Below are positions 16,447 to 24,410 of a DNA stretch of 64,000 nt, in pieces. The notes beneath the pieces are model-generated. The model was not told where the DNA came from. It saw nothing but the letters and a program-made list of their open reading frames with translations, and made no database searches. A program made the translations under genes and the position numbers. The stretch comes from SB15 sp964639245 (GTDB taxonomy: Bacteria > Chloroflexota > Anaerolineae > Aggregatilineales > J027). The DNA lies in assembly GCA_964639245.1 (NCBI GenBank), contig CAZXCU010000007.1, forward strand, positions 124,001 to 188,000, read 5' to 3'. Each line of letters starts with the position of its first letter. Position 1 is the stretch's first letter.

Positions 16447-17289
16447 ATGAACGACATGATCCCTTCTGACCGCATTGACGGGAGTCAAATACGTAAGGAA
16501 TGGTTTCAAGATGAATGGTACTATTCTGTCATGGACATTGTGGCGGTTTTACTTGATGCAGATGTCAAAAAAGCAAAAAATTATTATCATGTTTTGAAAG
16601 GTCGCCTCAAACGCGAAGGGAATGAGTCGCTTACAAATTGTCACCGACTGAAATTGGTCGCTTCTGACGGAAAACGTTATCTAACAGATGTCATGAATAC
16701 GGAACAGATTTTGCGTCTGATCCAGTCCATTCCTTCTCCCAAAGCAGAACCCATGAAACTTTGGCTGGCTCAAGTCGGGGCTGAACGCCTCGAAGACATT
16801 GAAGACCCTGAAATGGGCATTTTCCGTTCGCTTGACCGCGCCGTAGACCGCTACAGAATGTTAGGCAAACCCGAAAGCTGGATTGAAGCGCGGGTCGAGG
16901 GCATCGTAACCCGCAAAAAATTTGTCGAAGCGCTACAAGCCGCTGTGATAAATGCGCCGACTTATCTTTACGCCCAAGCTACGGATAAACTATATTTAGG
17001 CTTGTGGGAACGTACCACCGCCCAATTGCGCGGTGAATTAAAAATTGAAAAAAAAGATAATCCCCGCGACCATTTTGGCGAATATGCTTTAATCTACACC
17101 AAACTTGCCGAAAAACTCGCTGCGGATAAGTTGAATTGTTTAGAGGTAGTCCAAGTACAAATTGCGATGGATACAGTTTGGGAGATTGCCATAGCGATTG
17201 GGGGACAAGCGAAGCAAACCAGCGAAATACTCGGCTATGATTTAGTCACTGAAAAACCTTTGCTCCCTAAAAAGTCCAGAAGTCATTAG
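16447..17289 (+). CDS. Bro-N domain protein (phage antirepressor-like)
   Basis: 280 aa. Residues about 15-115 form a Bro-N domain: KEWFQDEWYYSVMDIVAVLLDA, then YYHVLKGRLKREGN, and TDVMNTEQILRLIQSIPSPKAEPMKLWLA. Residues 120-270 are the usual bacterial partner region with LEDIEDPE and an all-helical tail. Bro-N domains bind DNA and are common in phage antirepressors, but stand-alone chromosomal copies are also widespread. It is flanked by two paralogous genes, which suggests a small mobile or defence-like cassette. Confidence 0.8.
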   Translation: MNDMIPSDRIDGSQIRKEWFQDEWYYSVMDIVAVLLDADVKKAKNYYHVLKGRLKREGNESLTNCHRLKLVASDGKRYLTDVMNTEQILRLIQSIPSPKAEPMKLWLAQVGAERLEDIEDPEMGIFRSLDRAVDRYRMLGKPESWIEARVEGIVTRKKFVEALQAAVINAPTYLYAQATDKLYLGLWERTTAQLRGELKIEKKDNPRDHFGEYALIYTKLAEKLAADKLNCLEVVQVQIAMDTVWEIAIAIGGQAKQTSEILGYDLVTEKPLLPKKSRSH

Positions 17290-17336
17290 GGCTGAGATAA
17301 GCAAGAGTGGTCGCAAACTCACCTGTTGAGAAAAAT

Positions 17337-17753
17337 ATGCAAACTGAAACCCAAATTTTATACCGTCCAGTGGGGCTGAAAGAAGCCGAACTCATTTTAG
17401 AAACAGGAAAGTTTCCGCCGCGCCTGCCCGAACAACCGATTTTTTACCCCGTGCTAAATTTTGAATATGCTGAACAAATCGCCCGTGATTGGAACACCAA
17501 AGACCTATTTTCGGGCTACGCGGGGTTTGTCACCCGATTCCATGTGCAAAAAGCCTATCTCGCCCGCTTTGAGGTGCGTCAGGTGGGCGGCAAGCAACAT
17601 CAAGAACTGTGGATTCCGGCGGAAGAACTGGACGATTTTCAGCAGCATATCGTCGGGCATATTGAATTTATCGCGGCCTATTATGGGGAAAAATATCAGG
17701 GTGAACCCTTAAAAAAAGATGGCACATCGCCCGACGTGCCACCCCCAAGCTGA
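17337..17753 (+). CDS. Short paralogue of the 15701 gene
   Basis: 138 aa from ATG 17337, chosen because the similarity to the 15701 protein begins here; the frame runs back to 17307. It keeps the LYRPVGLKEAELI, FPPRLPEQPIFYPVLN and ELWIPAEELDDF blocks but ends after YYGEKYQGEP, lacking the C-terminal extension. The last codons overlap a hairpin that serves as terminator for the convergent permease gene. Confidence 0.6.
   Translation: MQTETQILYRPVGLKEAELILETGKFPPRLPEQPIFYPVLNFEYAEQIARDWNTKDLFSGYAGFVTRFHVQKAYLARFEVRQVGGKQHQELWIPAEELDDFQQHIVGHIEFIAAYYGEKYQGEPLKKDGTSPDVPPPS
17711..17741 (-). terminator. Intrinsic terminator of FtsX-type permease gene
   Basis: On the minus strand TGGCAC / GTGCCA form a stem, followed by TC and seven T. 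It overlaps the end of the convergent coding region at 17337-17753. Confidence 0.6.
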
Positions 17754-17758
17754 ATTGC

Positions 17759-20212
17759 TTACTGGTATCGCAAAATATCCGATACCGTTTTGCGAGCAGC
17801 CGCCAACGAGGGCAGCAGACTAGCCACTGTCACAATCACCACCATCCCCACAAATCCCAAGACAAGGGAAATCGGGGGGTACGGCAGTTCATACGTCCCG
17901 CCAAAGGGCAGCGCGTTCACCAACCCTTTGCTAAATAGATAACTTAAGGGGGCGCTGAGTGTCCACGACACCACCCCGACAATCAACCCTTCGGCAAGGA
18001 ATTGGGTCACAATCACGCCTGACCCCGCCCCCACCGAGCGCATCACGCCGATTTCTTTCTGGCGTTCAAACACGCTCATCGAAAGACTCGTCAGCAACCC
18101 CACCGCCCCTACCAGCGCAATGAGCAGCGCGGCAAGGCTCAAAATAATACCGAATCCGGTCACGATGGTGGTAATGAGTTCGGCAATTTCGACCTGATTG
18201 GTAAATCGGGAGGAAATGCCATTCCCCACCAGCACATCATTCGCTTCGGTGATGACATCATCCACCTGACGCGCTGTGAGTTCTTCATCTTCCAGACTAA
18301 CGGCAAAACTGTTGGGGTAAGGGTTGCCATTTTCATCCAGCAGTCCACCAAATTGCGCCAAATCCGCCCAATTCATCCAGAGCGAATCGGTGGGGAAATT
18401 CGCCACGCCGATAATTTCATATTCTTGCCGATTGCCGGCCCCGATCATGATGATGGTGTCGCCCGCCCCTTTGTTGATGGCTTCAGCGATGCTGGCGGTA
18501 ATGACCACGCCATCGCGTTCGGGGTCATTCGTCCACGCCTCCCCTTCTTCCAAGTCCAAATCCAGTAGGCTTGGATTGGCGGTATTCACCCCCTGCGCGA
18601 ATAATCCGGGCGGGCCAGCCTGCGTGGGCGGCGGTTCAAAGCCTTCAATTTCAACCGAGAGGGACGAAGCCGGATCTACCGATTTGATCCCCTCAATATT
18701 TTCGGTGAGCAGCGTATTGAGGGTGTCTAAGTCTTGCCCTTCGTTGGGCGCAATCGCAAATTCATAACCAAAGGAGTCAAAGGCGTTTTCGACCAGCGCA
18801 TTCAGCGAGGAAAACACCGCATAAATTCCCATGAATGAGGCAAAAGCGAGTGTCAAAGTAATGCCCGTCAGCGCTAGACGGAATTTTTTCTGGTAGGCAT
18901 TGCGAACCGCCTGCCGCAAACTGACAGGCAGGGGCAAATTCCCCACCAGACGATCCAAAGCACTGCTCCCGAAATCAGCACTAATCCCGAAATCGGTCAT
19001 GGCCTCCAGAATTTTGACCCGTGTTCCACTCAAAACGGGGATAATCGCTGCCAGCACCGGAATCGCCAACCCGACGAAAATCCCCAGCACCAAGCCAAGC
19101 GGCGACACCACAAATTCTTCGACAATGGTTTGGGATTGCACCGCCAACCCCTGTGCAAACACATAGCCGGCGGGCAGCCCCAGCAACACACCCGGAATCA
19201 CCCCCAGCAGCCCATAGGTAAACGCGATACCAATATACATATAAAAGGTATCACCCACCGATGCACCGAGCGATTTCATCAACCCGATTTGACGGCGTTG
19301 TTCTACCACAATCGCGTTAATCACGTTGACAATTAAAAAGCCAGAGACAATCAACGCTGCCATTGCCAGAATCACCAGCAAATTGTTGGTGGAACGGGTG
19401 CTTTCAATTTGTCCATTTTTTTCGGGATCTTCGATGGCGGTAAAGGTTGGGACATAACCCGTTTCGCTAATGGCGCTGATAAAGTTGGATTTTTCAGCTT
19501 CGGCGGTGGCGAAATCCTCAAAACGCACGTAAATCTGATTAAAGCCGCGAAAGCCCGCCAGATATTGCGCGTCGGGATAGGTGGCTAATACCAGCGTTTT
19601 GCGGTCAACCACGTTGCCCAAACTGCTGTATTCATAGGGCTGAAAGACAATCCCCACAATTTCGCCTGTCGCGGTTTTAACTTCTGCCCCCTGTGCGCCG
19701 GACAGCACCCGCATTTCCAGCGTATCGCCCACCCCCAACTCAAATTCGTCTGCCATGCGCCGTTCGATGACAATTTCAATCTGGTCTGGGTTGCCGGTGG
19801 AGTCGGGGTAGCGGCCTTCTATCAAGCGGTTGGGTTCCAACTGCGATTGGTCAAACGGCTCGGAATGTGCCACAATCGCGCCTTCCCGGAAGCGTTCTTC
19901 ATCGCCTAATTTCCAAAAAAGCGGGAAACTCGCCCGTCCCTCGACGATGCTTACGCCGGGTTGTTCACGTAAGGTGGTGAAGACCTGTTCATTATCAACT
20001 TCCACGCCGCGATTCACCACCACATTGGCGCGAATCATGGCGAGTTTGTCGGCCTGTAAATCTTTTTCGAGCTGGTTGACCAGAATTTCTCCGGCGGAAG
20101 TGAGCGACACCACGCCGAACACCCCGATAAAAATACTAGCGGCGGTGAGTAGGGTGCGAATCTTACGCGCCCAAATATCACTGAGAATTTTACGAGTTCG
20201 TGTCCTGAACAT
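17759..20212 (-). CDS. ABC3/FtsX-type (MacB-like) permease
   Basis: 817 aa from ATG 20212, after GGGGAG; a frame to 20302 adds 30 residues without a ribosome site. Layout: N-terminal helix (RTLLTAASIFIGVFGVVSL), a MacB-type periplasmic domain (about 50-270), three helices forming the first FtsX domain (about 280-420), a second anchor and outer domain (460-690), and a final FtsX triplet (700-817). Such permeases usually export lipids, peptides or drugs with a separate ATPase, but none is adjacent. It is divergent from a TetR gene that may control it. Confidence 0.85.
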   Translation of the reverse strand: MFRTRTRKILSDIWARKIRTLLTAASIFIGVFGVVSLTSAGEILVNQLEKDLQADKLAMIRANVVVNRGVEVDNEQVFTTLREQPGVSIVEGRASFPLFWKLGDEERFREGAIVAHSEPFDQSQLEPNRLIEGRYPDSTGNPDQIEIVIERRMADEFELGVGDTLEMRVLSGAQGAEVKTATGEIVGIVFQPYEYSSLGNVVDRKTLVLATYPDAQYLAGFRGFNQIYVRFEDFATAEAEKSNFISAISETGYVPTFTAIEDPEKNGQIESTRSTNNLLVILAMAALIVSGFLIVNVINAIVVEQRRQIGLMKSLGASVGDTFYMYIGIAFTYGLLGVIPGVLLGLPAGYVFAQGLAVQSQTIVEEFVVSPLGLVLGIFVGLAIPVLAAIIPVLSGTRVKILEAMTDFGISADFGSSALDRLVGNLPLPVSLRQAVRNAYQKKFRLALTGITLTLAFASFMGIYAVFSSLNALVENAFDSFGYEFAIAPNEGQDLDTLNTLLTENIEGIKSVDPASSLSVEIEGFEPPPTQAGPPGLFAQGVNTANPSLLDLDLEEGEAWTNDPERDGVVITASIAEAINKGAGDTIIMIGAGNRQEYEIIGVANFPTDSLWMNWADLAQFGGLLDENGNPYPNSFAVSLEDEELTARQVDDVITEANDVLVGNGISSRFTNQVEIAELITTIVTGFGIILSLAALLIALVGAVGLLTSLSMSVFERQKEIGVMRSVGAGSGVIVTQFLAEGLIVGVVSWTLSAPLSYLFSKGLVNALPFGGTYELPYPPISLVLGFVGMVVIVTVASLLPSLAAARKTVSDILRYQ

Positions 20213-20405
20213 CCTGCGATTTTCTCCCCTACAAAGTTGTTGGTAGGTTTTAATAGCTAAAAAAATGGCGTTCCTAACAATGCCCGCCTCTGATAATAAC
20301 AATTTAGCAAGATGTTTTTAATTTGCCAAACTTTTGTATAAGATATGTACCGACCTACAATTTGGTAGTATAATCCGTTCAATGCGATTGTCAATAGGGG
20401 TTGTT

Positions 20406-20987
20406 GTGGAAAATTCAGAAGCCCGCGAACGGGTACTCGAAGCGGCGGAAAAACTCTTTGCCGAACGCGGCTACAAAGCGGTGACCTTGCGTGATATTGC
20501 GGAGGCGGTGGGCATCCGTCATGCGTCGCTGTATCATCATGCACCGGGTGGCAAAGAGCAGCTATACATTGAGGTCATGGAACGCAATCTAAAACGCCAT
20601 GCGGAAGGGATGCAGCAGGCAATTCGCAGCGCGGCGGTGCATGTCCGCCCGCAGTTGTTTGCCGTTGCGCATTGGCTGTTGTCGCAACCCCCGATGGATT
20701 TGATTCGCATGACCAATTCCGACATGCCATCGATTCCGCAGCCTGAATCACGCCGTTTGATGCGGTTGGCCTATGAAGCGCTGCTTGAACCCGTGGGCAA
20801 TTTGATGAAAGCGGCACAGGAACGCGGCGAAATTCATCATCCCGATGTGGGTATGGTCGGGGCGGGCATCGTCTCAATGATTGAAGGACTGCACGCCACC
20901 CCTGATTACACCCTGATTAAATCCCGCCAGCAGATGGCCGAAGAACTCATTGATGTGATGCTCAACGGGCTGCTCGTCAAAAGATGA
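20406..20987 (+). CDS. TetR family transcriptional regulator
   Basis: 193 aa from GTG 20406, chosen for AGGGG at 20396-20400; an ATG at 20382 is in frame. The N-terminal HTH reads RVLEAAEKLFAERGYKAVTLRDIAEAVGIRHASLYHHAPGGKEQLY in domain order. The ligand domain has no recognised signature. It is divergent from the FtsX-type permease (193 bp apart), so control of that exporter is the natural guess. A weak dyad, TACC to GGTA, lies at 20350-20371. Confidence 0.85.
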   Translation: MENSEARERVLEAAEKLFAERGYKAVTLRDIAEAVGIRHASLYHHAPGGKEQLYIEVMERNLKRHAEGMQQAIRSAAVHVRPQLFAVAHWLLSQPPMDLIRMTNSDMPSIPQPESRRLMRLAYEALLEPVGNLMKAAQERGEIHHPDVGMVGAGIVSMIEGLHATPDYTLIKSRQQMAEELIDVMLNGLLVKR

Positions 20988-21029
20988 TATGCTATAGTAT
21001 AGGGAATTGAATTTAGTAGGATGGCTGCA

Positions 21030-21611
21030 ATGACTACCCCCGTAGCACTCAAAATTGGTATGAGTATGGCAGATTTCATTCACCAATTTGACCAACAGCC
21101 CTTTGAACTTATTAATGGGGAGATCATTCCTGTGCCACCGTCCGTCTTTGGGCCAATCTATATTGCAAATCAACTTTCTAAACTGATGGATAGGCAGGTT
21201 GAGCCGCTCGGTCTAGGTAAAACTTTTCTTGAAGCGACTTTTGTTTTGACAAGTGACCCTACTTGGGTGACGGGTTCTCGTATTCCAGACATGATTTATA
21301 TAACAGCACAAAATTTAGCCGATTATCAAGCTACACATCCAAATTGGCGCAACGAACCCATGCAGCTTATCCCCGATATTGCATTGGAAGTCATGTCACC
21401 CAATGATACCTTTGCCAAAACCCGTGACAAAGCCCTTTTATACTTACAAGATGGCGTTCCCTTGGTCTGGATTATTGACCCTGATCGTCGCGTATTATAC
21501 GTTTTTACCTCAGAAAATCAGCAGGGACAGCCATTCACTGAGGGCGATACCTTAACGGCTAATTCAATTATCCCCGATTTATCCATTGAAGTGAGCCAAA
21601 TTTTCGTCTAA
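21030..21611 (+). CDS. Uma2 family nuclease-like protein (DUF820)
   Basis: 193 aa from ATG 21030 (GTAGG lies 9 bp upstream; an ATG at 21021 would abut it). The restriction-endonuclease-like core is visible: ELINGEI, VTGSRIPDMIYI, PDIALEVMSPNDTFAKTRDKALLYLQDGVPLVWIIDP, which supply the Glu, Asp and Glu-x-Lys type residues of Uma2 proteins. The family is abundant in cyanobacteria and Chloroflexota and its role is unclear. Confidence 0.8.
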   Translation: MTTPVALKIGMSMADFIHQFDQQPFELINGEIIPVPPSVFGPIYIANQLSKLMDRQVEPLGLGKTFLEATFVLTSDPTWVTGSRIPDMIYITAQNLADYQATHPNWRNEPMQLIPDIALEVMSPNDTFAKTRDKALLYLQDGVPLVWIIDPDRRVLYVFTSENQQGQPFTEGDTLTANSIIPDLSIEVSQIFV

Positions 21612-21623
21612 GTCTTCTATTCC

Positions 21624-21674
21624 TTGCCGCTTTCCCCTACATTCGCTATACTAAATAAAACCGAACGGTTGGTT
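21624..21674 (+). promoter_or_regulatory. Promoter and autoregulatory operator of TetR/thioesterase operon
   Basis: TTGCCG (21624-21629), a 17-bp spacer and TATACT (21647-21652), then the operator AACCGAACGGTTGGTT at 21659-21674, identical to the one at 14392-14407. The position over the transcription start fits repression by the TetR protein encoded just downstream. Confidence 0.7.
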
Positions 21675-21693
21675 TTTTATCGGGAGCAGACAG

Positions 21694-22293
21694 ATGCAAA
21701 AAGGGGAACGTACCCGACAGCATATTCTGGAACAAGCCGCACAAGTTTTTATCCTCAAAGGCTATCACGCCACATCCTACAGCGATTTAACCGCCGCCAC
21801 GGGTTTGGAAAAAGGCGGCATCTACAACCATTTTGGCAGCAAGGATGAATTGGTGGTGGAAGCCTTCACCTATTGGGGAGAATTGGTACGTCAACGGGCG
21901 CGGGAATTTTTACGTGACCAACCCCACACACTAGACCGATTGCGCGGGGTGATTGCCGTCTATCACAGCCTGATTGACCGTCCCATTTTATCAAGTGGTT
22001 GTTTTATCATGAATCTGGCTATTGAGGCGGACGACACCCACCCCGTCTTGCGCGAAAAAGCCCAGCAAGCCATGACGGAATGGCGTGAGTATATTGTCCG
22101 CACCGTACAAAAAGGCATCGAACGGCAGGAAATCCGTGCCGACGTGGACGCAGATAGGCTAGCGACCTTGATTCTTTCTATGATGGAAGGCGCAATCATG
22201 ATGAGCAAATTGTACGGCGATTCGACGCATATTCAGCGTGCCGCCGAGCATTTGTGGCACTATGTAGATACCTTAACCCCGGAGCAAGCATAA
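21694..22293 (+). CDS. TetR family regulator, likely of thioesterase genes
   Basis: 199 aa. HTH: TRQHILEQAAQVFILKGYHATSYSDLTAATGLEKGGIYNHFGSKDELV in order, with the GxxKGGIYNHF recognition helix typical of the group. The C-terminal domain (CFIMNLAIEADDTHPVLREKAQQAM) is like the AcuR/YxaF-type ligand domains. It is followed after 3 bp by a thioesterase gene, and its own promoter holds a palindrome shared with the thioesterase promoter at 14361-14407. Confidence 0.85.
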   Translation: MQKGERTRQHILEQAAQVFILKGYHATSYSDLTAATGLEKGGIYNHFGSKDELVVEAFTYWGELVRQRAREFLRDQPHTLDRLRGVIAVYHSLIDRPILSSGCFIMNLAIEADDTHPVLREKAQQAMTEWREYIVRTVQKGIERQEIRADVDADRLATLILSMMEGAIMMSKLYGDSTHIQRAAEHLWHYVDTLTPEQA

Positions 22294-22296
22294 AAA

Positions 22297-22791
22297 ATGG
22301 AAAATAACCGTACCCGCACCGTAACATGGGCAGACCCGATGATTGGCGCACACGCCGCCCTAGAAATGAGTGGCTTGGAATATTTGCAGGCGATTTTACG
22401 CGGGGATTTTCCGCCGCCGCCCATCGCCATGACGCTGGATTATACCCTGCTGGAAGTCGAAGAAGGCCGCGCTGTTTTCGGGGGAACGCCCGCCGAATTT
22501 CATTACAATCCGATAGGCGTGGTGCATGGTGGCATCGCCTGTACCCTGCTTGATTCGGCGCTGGGCTGCGCGGTACAAAGTAAATTGCCCAAGGGCGTGG
22601 CCTATACCACTGTCCAGCTCAATGTTAATTTAATTCGTGCCTTGACCATTGAGACAGGGTTTGTGCGCTGCGAAGCCAAAGCGATTCATGTCGGGCGGCA
22701 GATGGGAACTGCCGAAGCCGAAATCCGGGACGCACAGGGGAAACTCTACGCCCACGCCACGACCACCTGTTTGATTTTTCCGGTGAGTTGA
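22297..22791 (+). CDS. PaaI family hotdog thioesterase
   Basis: 164 aa. Signature FHYNPIGVVHGGIACTLLDSALGCAV holds the HGG motif and the Asp of PaaI-type thioesterases, and the strand VAYTTVQLNVNLIRAL follows. It hydrolyses aromatic or fatty acyl-CoA. It is co-transcribed with the TetR gene three bases upstream. Confidence 0.85.
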   Translation: MENNRTRTVTWADPMIGAHAALEMSGLEYLQAILRGDFPPPPIAMTLDYTLLEVEEGRAVFGGTPAEFHYNPIGVVHGGIACTLLDSALGCAVQSKLPKGVAYTTVQLNVNLIRALTIETGFVRCEAKAIHVGRQMGTAEAEIRDAQGKLYAHATTTCLIFPVS

Positions 22792-22826
22792 ACACGACAG
22801 CGATAAACTCACACGATAGAACATAT

Positions 22827-22956
22827 GGACAAAGCAATTAAAAACCAAATGATTGCGGACAGCATGGATGCTGTCCCTACGAGAAATCCACCTGTAGGGA
22901 CGGGATATATCCCGTCCGCAAAAGTTGGATTCATTTAAAGTCTAATTGCCTTGTCC
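22827..22956. repeat. 130-bp dispersed element with terminal inverted repeats and REP doublet (second copy)
   Basis: Ends GGACAAAGCAATTA and TAATTGCCTTGTCC are inverted repeats with one mismatch. The internal palindromes at 22857-22876 (then CTAC) and 22898-22917 (preceded by GTAG at 22894) are in opposite orientation. It matches the copy at 2354-2490 in ends, order and most of its length. Confidence 0.85.
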
Positions 22957-22980
22957 AATAGTTAAGTTAGGATAATTTCA

Positions 22981-23448
22981 ATGTCGGTTGATTGGGGGGT
23001 GTTGCCACTGTTGCCAGATGATGCCAGCCAGCGCGAATGGTTGCAACACGCGGGGTATGAATCAATTCCAGCGCAGACAGGCCGTTATCCGACCTTGGAC
23101 GAACTGACCCGCATTTTGGATGCAATGCCCCTCACAGCGAAAAATATAAGCGGCGACACATGGGAAATCAGCATAGGCGAACTGCACTCAGATAACTACG
23201 CTTATATTTTGGGCAGTGTACAAGCGGATGGTCGGTTTCATTTTCATTTTCTGGGGAGCGACTGCCAAGAAATCACGATGCTGGACATTTTGAAACGGCT
23301 GGCCTCCGTCTGCGGCGCTTTGATTTTGTATGAATCCACCGAAGCCACGCCTGTTCTCATCACGGCTGCCACTGAAATTACGGATGCGCTCACCGATTGG
23401 CAGCAGCGCATCCACGAAAATTTATTTGCGGAGGATGAGGAAGACTAG
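22981..23448 (+). CDS. Hypothetical protein
   Basis: 155 aa, acidic, cytosolic, with no recognised motif. The C-terminal tail is highly acidic (FAEDEED). It follows the repeat element and is convergent with the MerR gene (6 bp apart). The ATG follows AGTTAGGATAA, a usable ribosome site. Not recognised. Confidence 0.55.
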   Translation: MSVDWGVLPLLPDDASQREWLQHAGYESIPAQTGRYPTLDELTRILDAMPLTAKNISGDTWEISIGELHSDNYAYILGSVQADGRFHFHFLGSDCQEITMLDILKRLASVCGALILYESTEATPVLITAATEITDALTDWQQRIHENLFAEDEED

Positions 23449-23454
23449 GGAATT

Positions 23455-23844
23455 TTAAGGTTGCAATTCCACCGTCTGCTTGGACACAATTTTCTGATAG
23501 TTTTCCACCTTCCAATTTAAAATCGCAAGGTGTTCTTGCAGTTCGCCAATATGCTGCACCACTTTTTCCCGATGGGCCCTGAGCATCTCTAACCGTTCCG
23601 GCAGCGTCGAATCCCCCTGCCGTTGCAATTCAGCATAGGCGCACATTTGCTGGATCGACATGCCTGTTGCGCGTAATTTGTTGAGGAAGTTAATCCAGCC
23701 TACATCCGCTTCCGTGTAGCGCCGATGGGTATTTTCCAACCGATGAACCGAATGAATGAGGCCAATCCGTTCATAGTACCGCAGGGTGTGTTCGCTCAAT
23801 CCTGTGGCCTGTGCAACTTGTTGAATCGTCAGTAAAGTATCCAT
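23455..23844 (-). CDS. MerR family transcriptional regulator
   Basis: 129 aa. The N-terminal winged HTH reads TIQQVAQATGLSEHTLRYYERIGLI then HRRYTEADVGWINFLNKLRATGMSIQQM in order, followed by a dimerising coiled coil and no effector domain. Its own promoter (23852-23882) has the 19-bp spacer typical of MerR-controlled promoters. The -10 ends 8 nt before the ATG, so the mRNA may be leaderless. It is divergent from a DinB gene. Confidence 0.85.
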   Translation of the reverse strand: MDTLLTIQQVAQATGLSEHTLRYYERIGLIHSVHRLENTHRRYTEADVGWINFLNKLRATGMSIQQMCAYAELQRQGDSTLPERLEMLRAHREKVVQHIGELQEHLAILNWKVENYQKIVSKQTVELQP

Positions 23845-23851
23845 ACACTAG

Positions 23852-23882
23852 ACTCTACAACTTAGAGTGCGCTCTAAGTCAA
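23852..23882 (-). promoter_or_regulatory. MerR-type promoter with 19-bp spacer and dyad
   Basis: On the minus strand TTGACT (23882-23877), a 19-bp spacer and TAGAGT (23857-23852). The perfect dyad CTTAGAG-tgcg-CTCTAAG occupies 23861-23878, inside the spacer. This is the classic MerR activator site. Confidence 0.7.
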
Positions 23883-23906
23883 GCACTTTTTGAGGATTTT
23901 AAACAA

Positions 23907-24374
23907 ATGGATGATTTACGCCAGCAGTTGGTCAATTTATTAACCCTCCGTCAAGCGCATATGTCGTTTGATGAGGCCATTGCCAATTTCCCGATGGAAC
24001 ACATCAACACCCGTCCGCCCAAACTGGACTATACCTTCTGGCATTTGCTGGAACATCTGCGGATTTGCCAGTGGGATATTCTGGATTACATTCAAAATCC
24101 TAATTACAAGGAATTGCCCTTCCCGGAGGGACTCTGGCCTGCCAAAAATGCCGTCACCGACGCGGCGGGCTGGCAAAAAACGCTTGACCAATTCCACCAC
24201 GATTTAAATGAACTGGTGGCGCTGGTCAAGAATCCCGCCACAGATTTACACCAATTGATTAACAAGGGGTACGAAGGCCATACGATTCTGCGGGAAATTC
24301 TGGTGGTGGCAGACCACAACGCCTATCACATTGGCGAATTTGGCATTTTACGACAGATGATGGGGTTGTGGTAA
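23907..24374 (+). CDS. DinB family protein
   Basis: 155 aa from ATG 23907, preceded by TGAGGA; the frame continues upstream through the MerR promoter and is not coding there. The four-helix DinB pattern includes THWHLLEH-like FWHLLEHLRICQWDI and VVADHNAYHIGEFGILRQMM, giving the three metal-binding His. Such proteins are often thiol transferases or stress enzymes. It probably responds to the divergent MerR. Confidence 0.8.
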   Translation: MDDLRQQLVNLLTLRQAHMSFDEAIANFPMEHINTRPPKLDYTFWHLLEHLRICQWDILDYIQNPNYKELPFPEGLWPAKNAVTDAAGWQKTLDQFHHDLNELVALVKNPATDLHQLINKGYEGHTILREILVVADHNAYHIGEFGILRQMMGLW

Positions 24375-24380
24375 ATAAGA

Positions 24381-24400
24381 GGGCGGGGGTTCACCCGCCC
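24381..24400. terminator. Hairpin between DinB and citrate synthase genes
   Basis: GGGCGGG at 24381-24387 pairs with CCCGCCC at 24394-24400, between two convergent stops. No long T-run is present, so efficiency is uncertain. Confidence 0.45.
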
Positions 24401-24410
24401 ATTTAGCCAA

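Noticed and set aside
20350..20371. TACC...GGTA dyad before the TetR gene at 20406
   Set aside because: Too imperfect to call an operator with confidence; mentioned only in the gene entry.
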